Shown: piece after piece, positions 7,225 through 13,381 of the stretch | How positions within the stretch are numbered: position 1 is the first letter of the stretch | Layout of the letters: each line of letters starts with the position of its first letter | Assembly: GCA_013349695.1 (NCBI GenBank) | Contig: DUZD01000040.1 | Span: 1-15,121 of the forward strand | From: Rhodospirillaceae bacterium | GTDB lineage: Bacteria; Pseudomonadota; Alphaproteobacteria; Rhodospirillales; 2-02-FULL-58-16 | DNA: 15,121 nucleotides | Reading direction: 5' to 3' | Position numbers and translations under genes: made by a program | Notes under the pieces: generated by a model | The model's input: only the letters and a program-made list of their open reading frames with translations | The model's database searches: none | What the model was told of the DNA's origin: nothing

Positions 7225-7680
7225 TTATCGGGACGGCGAGTTGGTCAGAGACTGGACGAGGACGTTGTTGATGACGCCCTTGCCGACGACCTTATCGCCG
7301 ATCAGTCTCAAGCGTTCCTTGATAACGGTGGCGTCGATCTGCCGCTCTTTCCTCAGCAAGCGCGGGATGAAGCCGTAAAGGTCGCGCCAGAAGGCGTCGC
7401 TCAGGCGGGGCAGCAGGCGCAGCAACTTGCTCTCGTTGTCTTCGCCCAGGGTTTCCAGTTTGAGCTGGATTTGAACGTTGGCGACCACTTTTTCACCCTG
7501 GAAAATGGGAATGGTCAATTGATCCATATCAATGAAACGGGGCGGCTCCGACGATTCTTGCTGTTCCGCCAGTTCCTCGACTGTCGGCTCGAACGGACCC
7601 ATCTGCAACCATTTCATGATACTGACGGCGCCGCCGCCCAGCATAACCAAGACGGCGAAAATGATGACTGCTATTTTCAT
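7225..7680 (-). CDS. FliL-like single-pass membrane protein
   Basis: A 151-residue protein with one N-terminal membrane helix (about residues 2-24, MKIAVIIFAVLVMLGGGAVS) and a periplasmic domain. The domain has the FliL-like layout: IPIFQGEKVVANVQIQLKLE (57-76), LLPRLSDAFWRDLYGFIPRL (88-107), a charged RKERQID and VIKERLRLIGDKVVGKGVIN. FliL proper stabilises the flagellar stator; it belongs to a wider membrane family related to stomatin-like folds. There are no flagellar genes around it here, so a role outside the flagellum is possible. A promoter-like sequence precedes it and a possible terminator follows, so it may be a transcription unit of its own. The ATG at 7680 is supported by GAAGG just upstream. 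Family call is moderately sure; function is not. Confidence 0.72.
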   Translation of the reverse strand: MKIAVIIFAVLVMLGGGAVSIMKWLQMGPFEPTVEELAEQQESSEPPRFIDMDQLTIPIFQGEKVVANVQIQLKLETLGEDNESKLLRLLPRLSDAFWRDLYGFIPRLLRKERQIDATVIKERLRLIGDKVVGKGVINNVLVQSLTNSPSR

Positions 7681-7708
7681 GGCCTTCGGGCTCCGTCACT
7701 TAGCCGCC

Positions 7709-7737
7709 ATTATCACGGCTTCGAGGCTCCCTGCAAA
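7709..7737 (-). promoter_or_regulatory. Candidate sigma-70 promoter for the FliL-like gene
   Basis: TTTGCA (7737-7732) and GATAAT (7714-7709) are spaced by exactly 17 bases in the 86-bp gap after thiL. The -10 matches the consensus at five of six positions and the -35 at four. It lies about 30 bases before the ATG. Confidence 0.45.
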
Positions 7738-7766
7738 GCCCCCCTTGCCTTTTGCCGTCGGCGGGC

Positions 7767-8771
7767 TCAAAAATGACGGTAGCCGCCCGCCGAGACGGCA
7801 ATCTCGGCGCCCTTTTCGTCGACGACGCGGACGCTCTTTTTTCCTTTTCCGCCTTCACGCAGTCGCCCGATGGCCGTCAATGGCAGCTTCAGTTGGCGGG
7901 CCAGGCTGGCGATGGCCTCGCCGCTTGCCGGCGGCGCCGTGAACAGGAGTTCGTAGTCATCGCCGCCGGTCAGTACCGCCGGAATCCATTCCGCCCCGGC
8001 GGCGGCAACGGAGCGGCCCGCCGCCGATAGGGGAATCTCCGCCGCCCGCACCTCGGCCACCGTCCCGGAGGCGGCGCAGATGTGGGCGAGATCCGCGACC
8101 AGGCCGTCGGAAACGTCCGTCGCCGCCCGCGCCAAGCCGCCAAGGCGCAGCCCCAACTCGATTCGCGGCCGCGGAAAGTGATACCGTTCGACAAGAGCCT
8201 GGCGGTGATGCTTGGCGATGGCGGGCAACTTCCCCCGTAGCGCCCGCAGGCCGAGAGCGGCGTCGCCGATGGCGCCGGAAACGTAGACCACATCGCCGGG
8301 GCGTCCCCCCGAACGGCGCAGTTCGCGCCCTTCCCCAATGTCGCCGAGAGCACAAAGGGTCAAGGTCAGCGGTCCCGGGGTCGCCACCATGTCGCCGCCG
8401 ATCAAGGTCACCCGAAAGACCTCCTGCTCGGCGGCGAGGGCCTCGGCGAAACGGCCAACCCAGTCGCTTGCGATGTTATCGGGAAGGGCCAGGCAGAGGG
8501 TGTAGGCCCTCGGCTTCGCGCCCATGGCCGCCAGGTCCGAAAGGTTGACGCGCAACGATTTGGCGGCGATTCGGTCCGGCCGGCCGGCGTCGACGAAATG
8601 GACTCCGGCGACGATGGTGTCGGTGGTAACGACCAAGCGATGCCCGGGCTCGATCACCAGCACGGCGGCGTCGTCGGTCAGCGCGAAGGCACCGGGTTCG
8701 GCCTTGGCCAGCGGCGCGAAAAATCGGCTGATGATCTCGAACTCGCCGTTTTTCCGCTGCTTATCCCTCAT
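7767..8771 (-). CDS. thiL: Thiamine-monophosphate kinase (ThiL)
   Basis: Phosphorylates thiamine monophosphate to the active cofactor thiamine diphosphate using ATP. The 334-residue protein shows the PurM/ThiL fold motifs in order: N-terminal FEIISRFFAPLAK (11-23), LTDDAAVL (31-38), TTDTIVAGVHF (49-59), SLRVNLSDLAAMGAKPRAY (72-90), GGDM (125-128), GDVVYVSGAIGDAALGL (159-175), DVSDGL (219-224) and GGDDYELLF (269-277). The frame is open to 8873, but the ATG at 8771 is chosen because AGAGG sits six bases before it and the family begins near this point. It overlaps the end of nusB by 11 bases, so the two are probably translated in a coupled way. The nusB-thiL order is common in proteobacterial rib operons. 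Confidence 0.96.
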   Translation of the reverse strand: MRDKQRKNGEFEIISRFFAPLAKAEPGAFALTDDAAVLVIEPGHRLVVTTDTIVAGVHFVDAGRPDRIAAKSLRVNLSDLAAMGAKPRAYTLCLALPDNIASDWVGRFAEALAAEQEVFRVTLIGGDMVATPGPLTLTLCALGDIGEGRELRRSGGRPGDVVYVSGAIGDAALGLRALRGKLPAIAKHHRQALVERYHFPRPRIELGLRLGGLARAATDVSDGLVADLAHICAASGTVAEVRAAEIPLSAAGRSVAAAGAEWIPAVLTGGDDYELLFTAPPASGEAIASLARQLKLPLTAIGRLREGGKGKKSVRVVDEKGAEIAVSAGGYRHF

Positions 8772-9303
8772 CGCCATCCTCTTTGGCCGCCATTTCCCGA
8801 GCCCGTAGCTTGCGGGCCAGATGGTCCAGCACACTGTTGACGAAACCAGGCTCGCCGCCGCTGAAGAAGGCATGCGCGACGTCCACGTATTCGCTGATCA
8901 CCACCCGGGGGGGGACGTTGGTCAGGGCGAGAAGTTCGAAAGCCCCGGCCCTGAGAACGGCTTTTAAGACCGTTTCCAGCCGCTCCATGGTCCATTTCGC
9001 CGACAGCGCCGGCGCGATCAGCCCGTCCAGTTCGGCGTGGCGGTCGCCGACGCCGTGGACCAGGGCGAACAGCAATTCGCCGTCGGGCTCGGCCAAGCCG
9101 CCCGTTTCCAGGCCGCCGATATCCTCGCCTCCGTTTTCGGTGTCGGTCCAACGGCTGAGGAGGAATTCGCGAAGCACCGGATCGGCCGCCGCCCCGGCCA
9201 TGTCCATTTCATAGAGGGCTTGTACCGCCGCCAGGCGGGCGGCGCTACGGTGCCGCCCGGCGGGCCTTTTGCCGGCTTTTTCGGCGGCACTGGCGGCGTT
9301 CAT
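8761..9303 (-). CDS. nusB: Transcription antitermination factor NusB
   Basis: A small all-helical RNA-binding protein that, with NusE (S10), joins the antitermination complex on rRNA operons. The 180-residue protein has the NusB features: RSAARLAAVQALYEMDMAG near the N-terminus, a long helix pair around KWTMERLETVLKAVLRAGAFEL, and VPPRVVISEYVDVAHAF followed by PGFVNSVLDHLARKLR. It is somewhat longer than E. coli NusB (139 residues), as usual in Alphaproteobacteria. The start ATG overlaps the ribH stop by four bases (ATGA), and the 3' end overlaps thiL by 11. Confidence 0.96.
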   Translation of the reverse strand: MNAASAAEKAGKRPAGRHRSAARLAAVQALYEMDMAGAAADPVLREFLLSRWTDTENGGEDIGGLETGGLAEPDGELLFALVHGVGDRHAELDGLIAPALSAKWTMERLETVLKAVLRAGAFELLALTNVPPRVVISEYVDVAHAFFSGGEPGFVNSVLDHLARKLRAREMAAKEDGDEG

Positions 9304-9764
9304 CGCTGAACGGCCCGAAAAGTCTTTTTCAACTCCATCATCCTAAGGCAGGTTGCGGCGGCTTCGGCACCTTTGTTTTTCTGGTCGACGGCGGCGCGCG
9401 CCCAGGCCTGCTCGCGGTTGTCGCAGGTGAGAATGCCGAAACCCATGGCTATGCCGTGGTTCAGGGTCAAGTCCATGAGGGCCCGGCTGGCGGCGTTGCA
9501 TATGTATTCGAAATGGCTGGTTTCGCCGCGGATGACGCAGCCGAGCGCGATGTAGCCGGAATAGTGGACAGGCGCCGAGGGGACCTCCATCGAACGGATG
9601 GCGAAGCGGATCGCCGCCGGCACTTCGAAAGCTCCCGGCACGGGAATGCGGTCGTATGACATACCGGCTTCGTCGAGAACGGCGCCGGCGCCATTCGCTA
9701 GTTCCTCGGCGATGTCCTCGTAGAAGCGCGCTTCGACGATCAGGACATGCGGGGAATCGCTCAT
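9300..9764 (-). CDS. ribH: 6,7-dimethyl-8-ribityllumazine synthase (RibH)
   Basis: Condenses the RibD product with dihydroxybutanone phosphate to form lumazine, the penultimate riboflavin intermediate; the family forms pentamers or 60-mer shells in the cytoplasm. The 154-residue protein has PGAFEVP (43-49), GCVIRGETSHFEYIC (75-89, with the catalytic-position His84) and FGILTCDNREQAWARA. The start at 9764 lies four bases after the ribBX stop, with no strong Shine-Dalgarno sequence, so translation is probably coupled. The stop overlaps nusB by four bases. Confidence 0.97.
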   Translation of the reverse strand: MSDSPHVLIVEARFYEDIAEELANGAGAVLDEAGMSYDRIPVPGAFEVPAAIRFAIRSMEVPSAPVHYSGYIALGCVIRGETSHFEYICNAASRALMDLTLNHGIAMGFGILTCDNREQAWARAAVDQKNKGAEAAATCLRMMELKKTFRAVQR

Positions 9765-9768
9765 TTCA

Positions 9769-10884
9769 TCATTCGTCCGGGGAGATGGGGCGCTGCCCGG
9801 CCACGGAAAGCCCGTAGCCCTCGAGACCGATAATGGTCCGCTTGGTGTTGGACAGCAAGATCATGTTCTTGACTCCGAGATCGAGCAAAATCTGCGCGCT
9901 GACACCGTAATCGCGTAGTTCGCCGGTCGTTTGTTCGCCGCCGCCGAGGAGCGCCCGTACCCGCTCGGAAAGACTGCTCGGATGCGGTTCGCGGATCAGC
10001 ACCAAGACGCCACGGCCTTCATCGCCGATAATTTGCATGGCTTGGCGGAGTTCGCGCGCCTTGCCGGCGCTTTGCTCGCCAAGCACGTCCTCGAGCACAT
10101 TGAGGGCGTGCATGCGGACAAGCACCGGGCCGGCCGCCGAAAGATCGCCTTTGACCAGGGCGATGTGTTCGGCATAGGCGATCTTGTTGACATAGACGAG
10201 CATGTGGAATTCGCCGCCGTAAAGGCTGTTAAGGGTGGTTTCCAGCTGGCGTTCGACGATGCGGTCATGGCGCCGCCGGTAAGCGATAAGGCCGGCAATG
10301 GTGGCGATTTTAATGTCGTGGCGCCGCGCGAAGTCGACCAGGTCGGGCATGCGGGCCATGGTGCCGTCCTCGTTCATGATCTCGCAGATCACCCCCGACG
10401 GATTGAGCCCGGCCAAACGGGAGATATCAACCGCCGCTTCGGTGTGGCCGGCGCGCACCAGTACGCCGCCGTTCCTCGCTTCCAGGGGAAAGATATGGCC
10501 AGGCGAGGCGATGCTGTCCTTGCCTTTCGTCGGGTCGATGGCGACGGCGATGGTGCGGGCCCGGTCGGAAGCGGAAATTCCCGTGGTTACGCCTTCCCGG
10601 GCCTCGATGGAAACGGTGAATGCCGTCTGGTGGCGCGAGGCGTTGCGCCGCGGCATCAGCGGCAAGTCCAGTTCCCGCACCCGGTCCGCCGTCAGCGACA
10701 GGCAGATCAAGCCGCGGCCGTGCTTGGCCATGAAGTTGACGATCTCGGGCGTCGCCATCTGCGCCGGAACGACGAGGTCGCCTTCGTTTTCCCGCTCCTC
10801 GTCGTCGACGAGAATGTAAAGCCGTCCGTTGCGGGCGTCCTCGATGATGTCCTCGGTGGACGATAAACGCTCGGGATGGGACAC
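9769..10884 (-). CDS. ribB: 3,4-dihydroxy-2-butanone-4-phosphate synthase with degenerate GTP cyclohydrolase II domain (RibBX type)
   Basis: The N-terminal half (residues 1-203) is an intact RibB: YILVDDEERENEGDL (23-37), FMAKHGRGLICLSL (51-64), SDRARTI (106-112) and GHIFPLEARNGGVLVRAGHTEAA (129-151). It makes dihydroxybutanone phosphate from ribulose 5-phosphate. The C-terminal half (about 205-371) has the fold signature of RibA at both ends (EHIALVKGD, RDYGVSAQILLDLGV, GLEGYGL), but the three zinc cysteines are gone (VRMHALNVLEDVLGEQSAGK in place of the SEC ... RCDC pattern), and so is the catalytic QEGRG stretch (REPHPSSL instead). Such RibBX proteins are known in Proteobacteria, and the second domain is not a working GTP cyclohydrolase. 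The start is the GTG at 10884-10882, with AGGA eight bases before it; an upstream ATG lies inside the palindromic element. Four bases separate it from ribH. Confidence 0.93.
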   Translation of the reverse strand: MSHPERLSSTEDIIEDARNGRLYILVDDEERENEGDLVVPAQMATPEIVNFMAKHGRGLICLSLTADRVRELDLPLMPRRNASRHQTAFTVSIEAREGVTTGISASDRARTIAVAIDPTKGKDSIASPGHIFPLEARNGGVLVRAGHTEAAVDISRLAGLNPSGVICEIMNEDGTMARMPDLVDFARRHDIKIATIAGLIAYRRRHDRIVERQLETTLNSLYGGEFHMLVYVNKIAYAEHIALVKGDLSAAGPVLVRMHALNVLEDVLGEQSAGKARELRQAMQIIGDEGRGVLVLIREPHPSSLSERVRALLGGGEQTTGELRDYGVSAQILLDLGVKNMILLSNTKRTIIGLEGYGLSVAGQRPISPDE

Positions 10885-10936
10885 GCGGCTATTCCTCAAT
10901 CTAGGGGGCCAAACCTGGCATATGGTACCCATACGA

Positions 10937-11031
10937 CGGCTTTCCGAGTTCATCCGGCTAGGCGCGCGGCGCGCCGTGATGCCGGCGCATCACAAGCGCC
11001 GCGCAACGGCGCCGGGGGGCTCGGAAAGCCG
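10937..11031. repeat. Arm A of the palindromic element (95-nt nested hairpin)
   Basis: CGGCTTTCCGAG (10937-10948) pairs perfectly with CTCGGAAAGCCG (11020-11031). Further in, CCGGC (10954-10958) pairs with GCCGG (11011-11015), GCGCGGCGC (10964-10972) with GCGCCGCGC (10996-11004), and GTGATGC (10976-10982) with GCATCAC (10987-10993) around a CGGC loop. The apical loop is centred in the arm. Confidence 0.85.
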
Positions 11032-11040
11032 CCCTTCGGG

Positions 11041-11135
11041 TCGCGTTATCCGTTTCCTCGGGGCGTCAGGCACCCTTGACGATGCTGCCGGCATCGCCGG
11101 CGGGCGCCTTCCTACCGAGGAAACGGATAACGCGA
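11041..11135. repeat. Arm B of the palindromic element (95-nt nested hairpin)
   Basis: A perfect 21-bp stem pairs 11041-11061 (TCGCGTTATCCG...) with 11115-11135 (...CGGATAACGCGA). At the centre CGATGC (11080-11085) pairs with GCATCG (11091-11096) around TGCCG. The flanks between are only partly paired (GGCG 11062-11065 with CGCC 11105-11108). Arm length is identical to arm A, and the apical hairpins share the GATGC/GCATC core. Confidence 0.85.
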
Positions 11136-11153
11136 TCGTATGGGTACCATATG

Positions 11154-11750
11154 TCAGATTTGGCCCCCTAGAGCTAAAAGGCGGGCAACATAGCGCGCCA
11201 TAACGTCGATTTCCAGATTCACCGCGTCGCCCGCCCGCAGGTTTCCCAGAGTGGTGGTATCGCGGGTGTGGGGAATGATGTTGACCGCGAAAGCGGCGCC
11301 GTCGATGGAATTCACGGTCAGGGAGACGCCATCGACGGCGACCGACCCCTTCGCCGCGATCATCTGCTTCAGTGCCTCCGGCGCTTGGATGACCAACTTA
11401 AGCGACGCCCCGTCGGGGGCGGCGGTTAAAACGGTGGCGACGCCATCGACGTGTCCGCTGACCAAATGGCCGCCGATTTCGTCGCCCATTTTCAGGCACC
11501 GCTCCAGGTTGACGGGCCGGCCTATGCGCCAGTTGCCCATGGTGGTCCTAGCCAGGGTTTCGGCGGAAGCGGTGTAAGCGAACCAATCCGGCTCCTTGTC
11601 GATCACCGTCACGCAGGTTCCCGAGCAACAAATGGAGGCGCCGACGCCGATACCGCCGGTGGCATGGCGGGCGCTGATTTCGAAGCGGCGGTCGGCGGCC
11701 GCGGCGATGGCGCGGATTCGGCCCAAATCGCTGATGATGCCGGTGAACAT
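11154..11750 (-). CDS. ribE: Riboflavin synthase (alpha subunit)
   Basis: Dismutates two lumazine molecules into riboflavin and the RibD product. The 198-residue protein has the two tandem lumazine-binding repeats: the first begins MFTGIISDLGRI and contains GASICCSGTCVTVI (37-50), the second begins around GHLVSGHVDGVATV (94-107) and contains GSVAVDGVSLTVNSID (135-150); the C-terminal NIIPHTRDTTTLGNLR helix region follows. The ATG at 11750 is two bases after the ribD stop. The last residues, GGQI, and the stop codon are encoded by the right arm of the palindromic element; removing that element would give a C-terminus ending LLALD. Since this lies past the conserved fold, activity is probably unaffected. 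Confidence 0.96.
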   Translation of the reverse strand: MFTGIISDLGRIRAIAAAADRRFEISARHATGGIGVGASICCSGTCVTVIDKEPDWFAYTASAETLARTTMGNWRIGRPVNLERCLKMGDEIGGHLVSGHVDGVATVLTAAPDGASLKLVIQAPEALKQMIAAKGSVAVDGVSLTVNSIDGAAFAVNIIPHTRDTTTLGNLRAGDAVNLEIDVMARYVARLLALGGQI

Positions 11751-11752
11751 GG

Positions 11753-12883
11753 TCAGCCGATCCGCTCGTAGGTTTCCAGGACGTCCGGTCCCGCCGGCAG
11801 GACGGCGGTTCGGGCGAATTCCGGCGCTTGGGCGGGGGCATCGACGCCCAGCGCCGCCGCCGCCGGCACGCCGTCGCCGCCGATCAGCCGTGGCGCCCGG
11901 AACCATGCCAGCCTGTCGACGAGGCGGGCGCGCAGCAGTTCCGCCGCCAACTCCCCTCCCCCCTCGACAAGAACGCGGGTCAGGCCGCGGCGCCCCAGTT
12001 CCGCCGCCATCCAGCCAGCGTCGGGCCTGTCGGCGGGGCCGGGATCGGCCTCGATGACGGTGACGCCCCGTTCGATCAAGGCGTCGCGTTTGCCGGCCTC
12101 GCCGCCTTTGACGGCAATCACCCAGGTCGGCGTTTGCCGCGCCGTTTCGACCAGCGGGCTGTCCACCGGCAGGCGCAGGCGGCTGTCGGCGACGATGCGT
12201 ACCGGCGAGCGCTGTTCCAGGCCGGACAGCCGGCAGGTCAGCCGCGGGGCGTCGGCGAGCGCCGTGCCGATGCCGATAAGGATGGCGTCGTGTTCGGCGC
12301 GCAAACGGTGCGCCAGGGCGCGCGCCGCCTCGCCGGTGATCCATTGGCTGGCGCCCGTGCGGGTGGCGATGCGGCCGTCAAGCGTCGTCGCCACCTTCAG
12401 GGTGATGAGCGGCCGTCCCCGCCGGATCTTGATAAAAAAACCGGCGTTGAGCCGGCTGGCCTCGTCTCCCAACAGGCCGGTGCTCACGGCGACGCCGGCG
12501 GCGGCGAGGCGGGCGATGCCCCGGCCGCGGACGCGGGGATCGGGGTCCTCGACGGCGATGACGGCGCGCCGCACGCCGGCGGCGGCCAGGGCTTGGCTGC
12601 AAGGCGGGGTCTCGCCCAAATGGTCGCAGGGCTCGAGGCTGACATAGGCGGTGGCGTTTCTGGCCATCTCATGGCCGGCGCGCCGCAATGCCTCGCTTTC
12701 GGCATGCGGCCGGCCTCCCGGTTGCGTCCAGCCGCGTCCCACCACCCGGCCCCGCCGGTCCTCGCGGACCAGTACGCAGCCCACCGCCGGGTTGGGCCAG
12801 ACGGCGCCCAGACCGCGGCGCGCCAGGGCCAGCGCCGCGCGCATGTGGTGAACATCGTTGGTGTCAGTTGCCGTCGTCGTCAC
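11753..12883 (-). CDS. ribD: Bifunctional riboflavin deaminase/reductase (RibD)
   Basis: Catalyses the second and third steps after GTP cyclohydrolase: zinc-dependent deamination, then NADPH-dependent reduction. The deaminase domain (residues 1-145) has WPNPAVGCVLV (29-39), the HAE site (His60, Glu62) and SLEPCDHLGETPPC with zinc-site cysteines 86 and 95. The reductase domain (about 156-376) has LKVATTLDGRIATRTGASQW (162-181), AILIGIGTALADAPRLT and LVEGGGELAAELL. The GTG at 12883 is chosen as start because the preceding residues NDVHHMRAAL align with known RibD N-termini; it overlaps nrdR by 20 bases. The alternative is the ATG at 12844, which lacks a ribosome binding site. Total length of 376 residues is typical. 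Confidence 0.95.
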   Translation of the reverse strand: MTTTATDTNDVHHMRAALALARRGLGAVWPNPAVGCVLVREDRRGRVVGRGWTQPGGRPHAESEALRRAGHEMARNATAYVSLEPCDHLGETPPCSQALAAAGVRRAVIAVEDPDPRVRGRGIARLAAAGVAVSTGLLGDEASRLNAGFFIKIRRGRPLITLKVATTLDGRIATRTGASQWITGEAARALAHRLRAEHDAILIGIGTALADAPRLTCRLSGLEQRSPVRIVADSRLRLPVDSPLVETARQTPTWVIAVKGGEAGKRDALIERGVTVIEADPGPADRPDAGWMAAELGRRGLTRVLVEGGGELAAELLRARLVDRLAWFRAPRLIGGDGVPAAAALGVDAPAQAPEFARTAVLPAGPDVLETYERIG

Positions 12884-13325
12884 CCAGCTTTCCCACGAAG
12901 TCCTCGAAATCCTTGGCCTCGCGGAAATTGCGGTATACGGAAGCAAAGCGGACGTACGCCACCGAATCCAGTTCGGCCAAGTGTTCCATCACCATTTCGC
13001 CGATGACCTTGGTGGGAATCTCGTTTTCGCCCAAGGTTTCCAGGCGACGCTGGATGCTGTTGACGATGAGCTCGACGCGCTCGTCATCGACCGGCCGCTT
13101 GCGCAGGGAGATCTGCAGCGAGCGCAACAGCTTGTTGCGGTCGAAGGGAGCCTTTTCGCCGGCTTTTTTCATCACCGAGAGCTCCCTGAGTTGGACCCTC
13201 TCGAAGGTGGTGAAGCGCGACCCGCAGGAGGGGCAGTAACGGCGGCGGCGGATGGCGGCGTTGTCCTCGGTGGGACGGGAATCTTTAACCTGGGTGTCGC
13301 CATTGCCGCAAAATGGACAGCGCAT
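12864..13325 (-). CDS. nrdR: Transcriptional repressor NrdR
   Basis: Regulates ribonucleotide reductase genes in response to ATP/dATP. The 153-residue protein has a zinc ribbon with Cys3, Cys6, Cys31 and Cys34 (RCPFC ... YCPSC), followed by RFTTFERV and an ATP-cone domain (FDRNKLLRSLQISLRKRPVD). The GGGAGG sequence lies eight to ten bases before the ATG at 13325. NrdR is commonly found between glyA and ribD in Alphaproteobacteria and often heads the rib cluster, as here. I found no clear NrdR box in the window, so its targets are presumably elsewhere. Confidence 0.97.
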   Translation of the reverse strand: MRCPFCGNGDTQVKDSRPTEDNAAIRRRRYCPSCGSRFTTFERVQLRELSVMKKAGEKAPFDRNKLLRSLQISLRKRPVDDERVELIVNSIQRRLETLGENEIPTKVIGEMVMEHLAELDSVAYVRFASVYRNFREAKDFEDFVGKLGDDDGN

Positions 13326-13381
13326 GGTGTTTTACCTCCCGCTTTCGGCCTCTCCGTGGCCGTGGCCTGAACGGTGCCGGC

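Larger units (their letters stand above)
10901..11171. mobile_element. 271-bp palindromic element folding as a four-way junction
   Basis: The outer arms, 10901-10936 and 11136-11171, are inverted copies of each other matching at 34 of 36 positions; they begin CTAGGGGGCCAAA and include CATATGGTACCCATACGA. Everything between them is divided without a gap into arm A (10937-11031), a CCC-TTC-GGG mini-hairpin (11032-11040) and arm B (11041-11135). No reading frame of note lies inside. The right arm supplies the last four codons and the stop of ribE, and the left arm ends four bases before the AGGA of ribBX. CTAG at both outer edges could be a 4-bp target duplication, the element proper then being 10905-11167. 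This points to a non-autonomous, transposase-dependent insertion sequence relative (MITE-like). I do not recognise the family. It is not a tRNA and not an FMN riboswitch. Confidence 0.8.

Noticed and set aside
5563..7776. A 737-codon plus-strand open frame opposite hppA
   Set aside because: It is a mirror frame of hppA in GC-rich codons: the product is a run of Gly, Asp, His and Arg with no domain, while the opposite strand encodes a complete pyrophosphatase.
10901..11171. FMN riboswitch before ribBX
   Set aside because: The conserved RFN sequence blocks are not present on either strand; the fold is a set of extended palindromic stems, not the six-helix RFN plan.
10901..11171. tRNA or tmRNA because of the cloverleaf-like fold
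   Set aside because: Far too long, with 36- and 21-bp stems, no anticodon or T-loop sequence and no CCA-end.
11751..12344. Longer ribE frame reaching back into ribD
   Set aside because: The upstream extension is an Arg/Pro-rich shadow of ribD; riboflavin synthase begins MFTGII at 11750.
11828..13006. A 392-codon plus-strand open frame opposite ribD and part of nrdR
   Set aside because: Runs across two real genes on the other strand and has only Gly/Ala/Arg-rich sequence.
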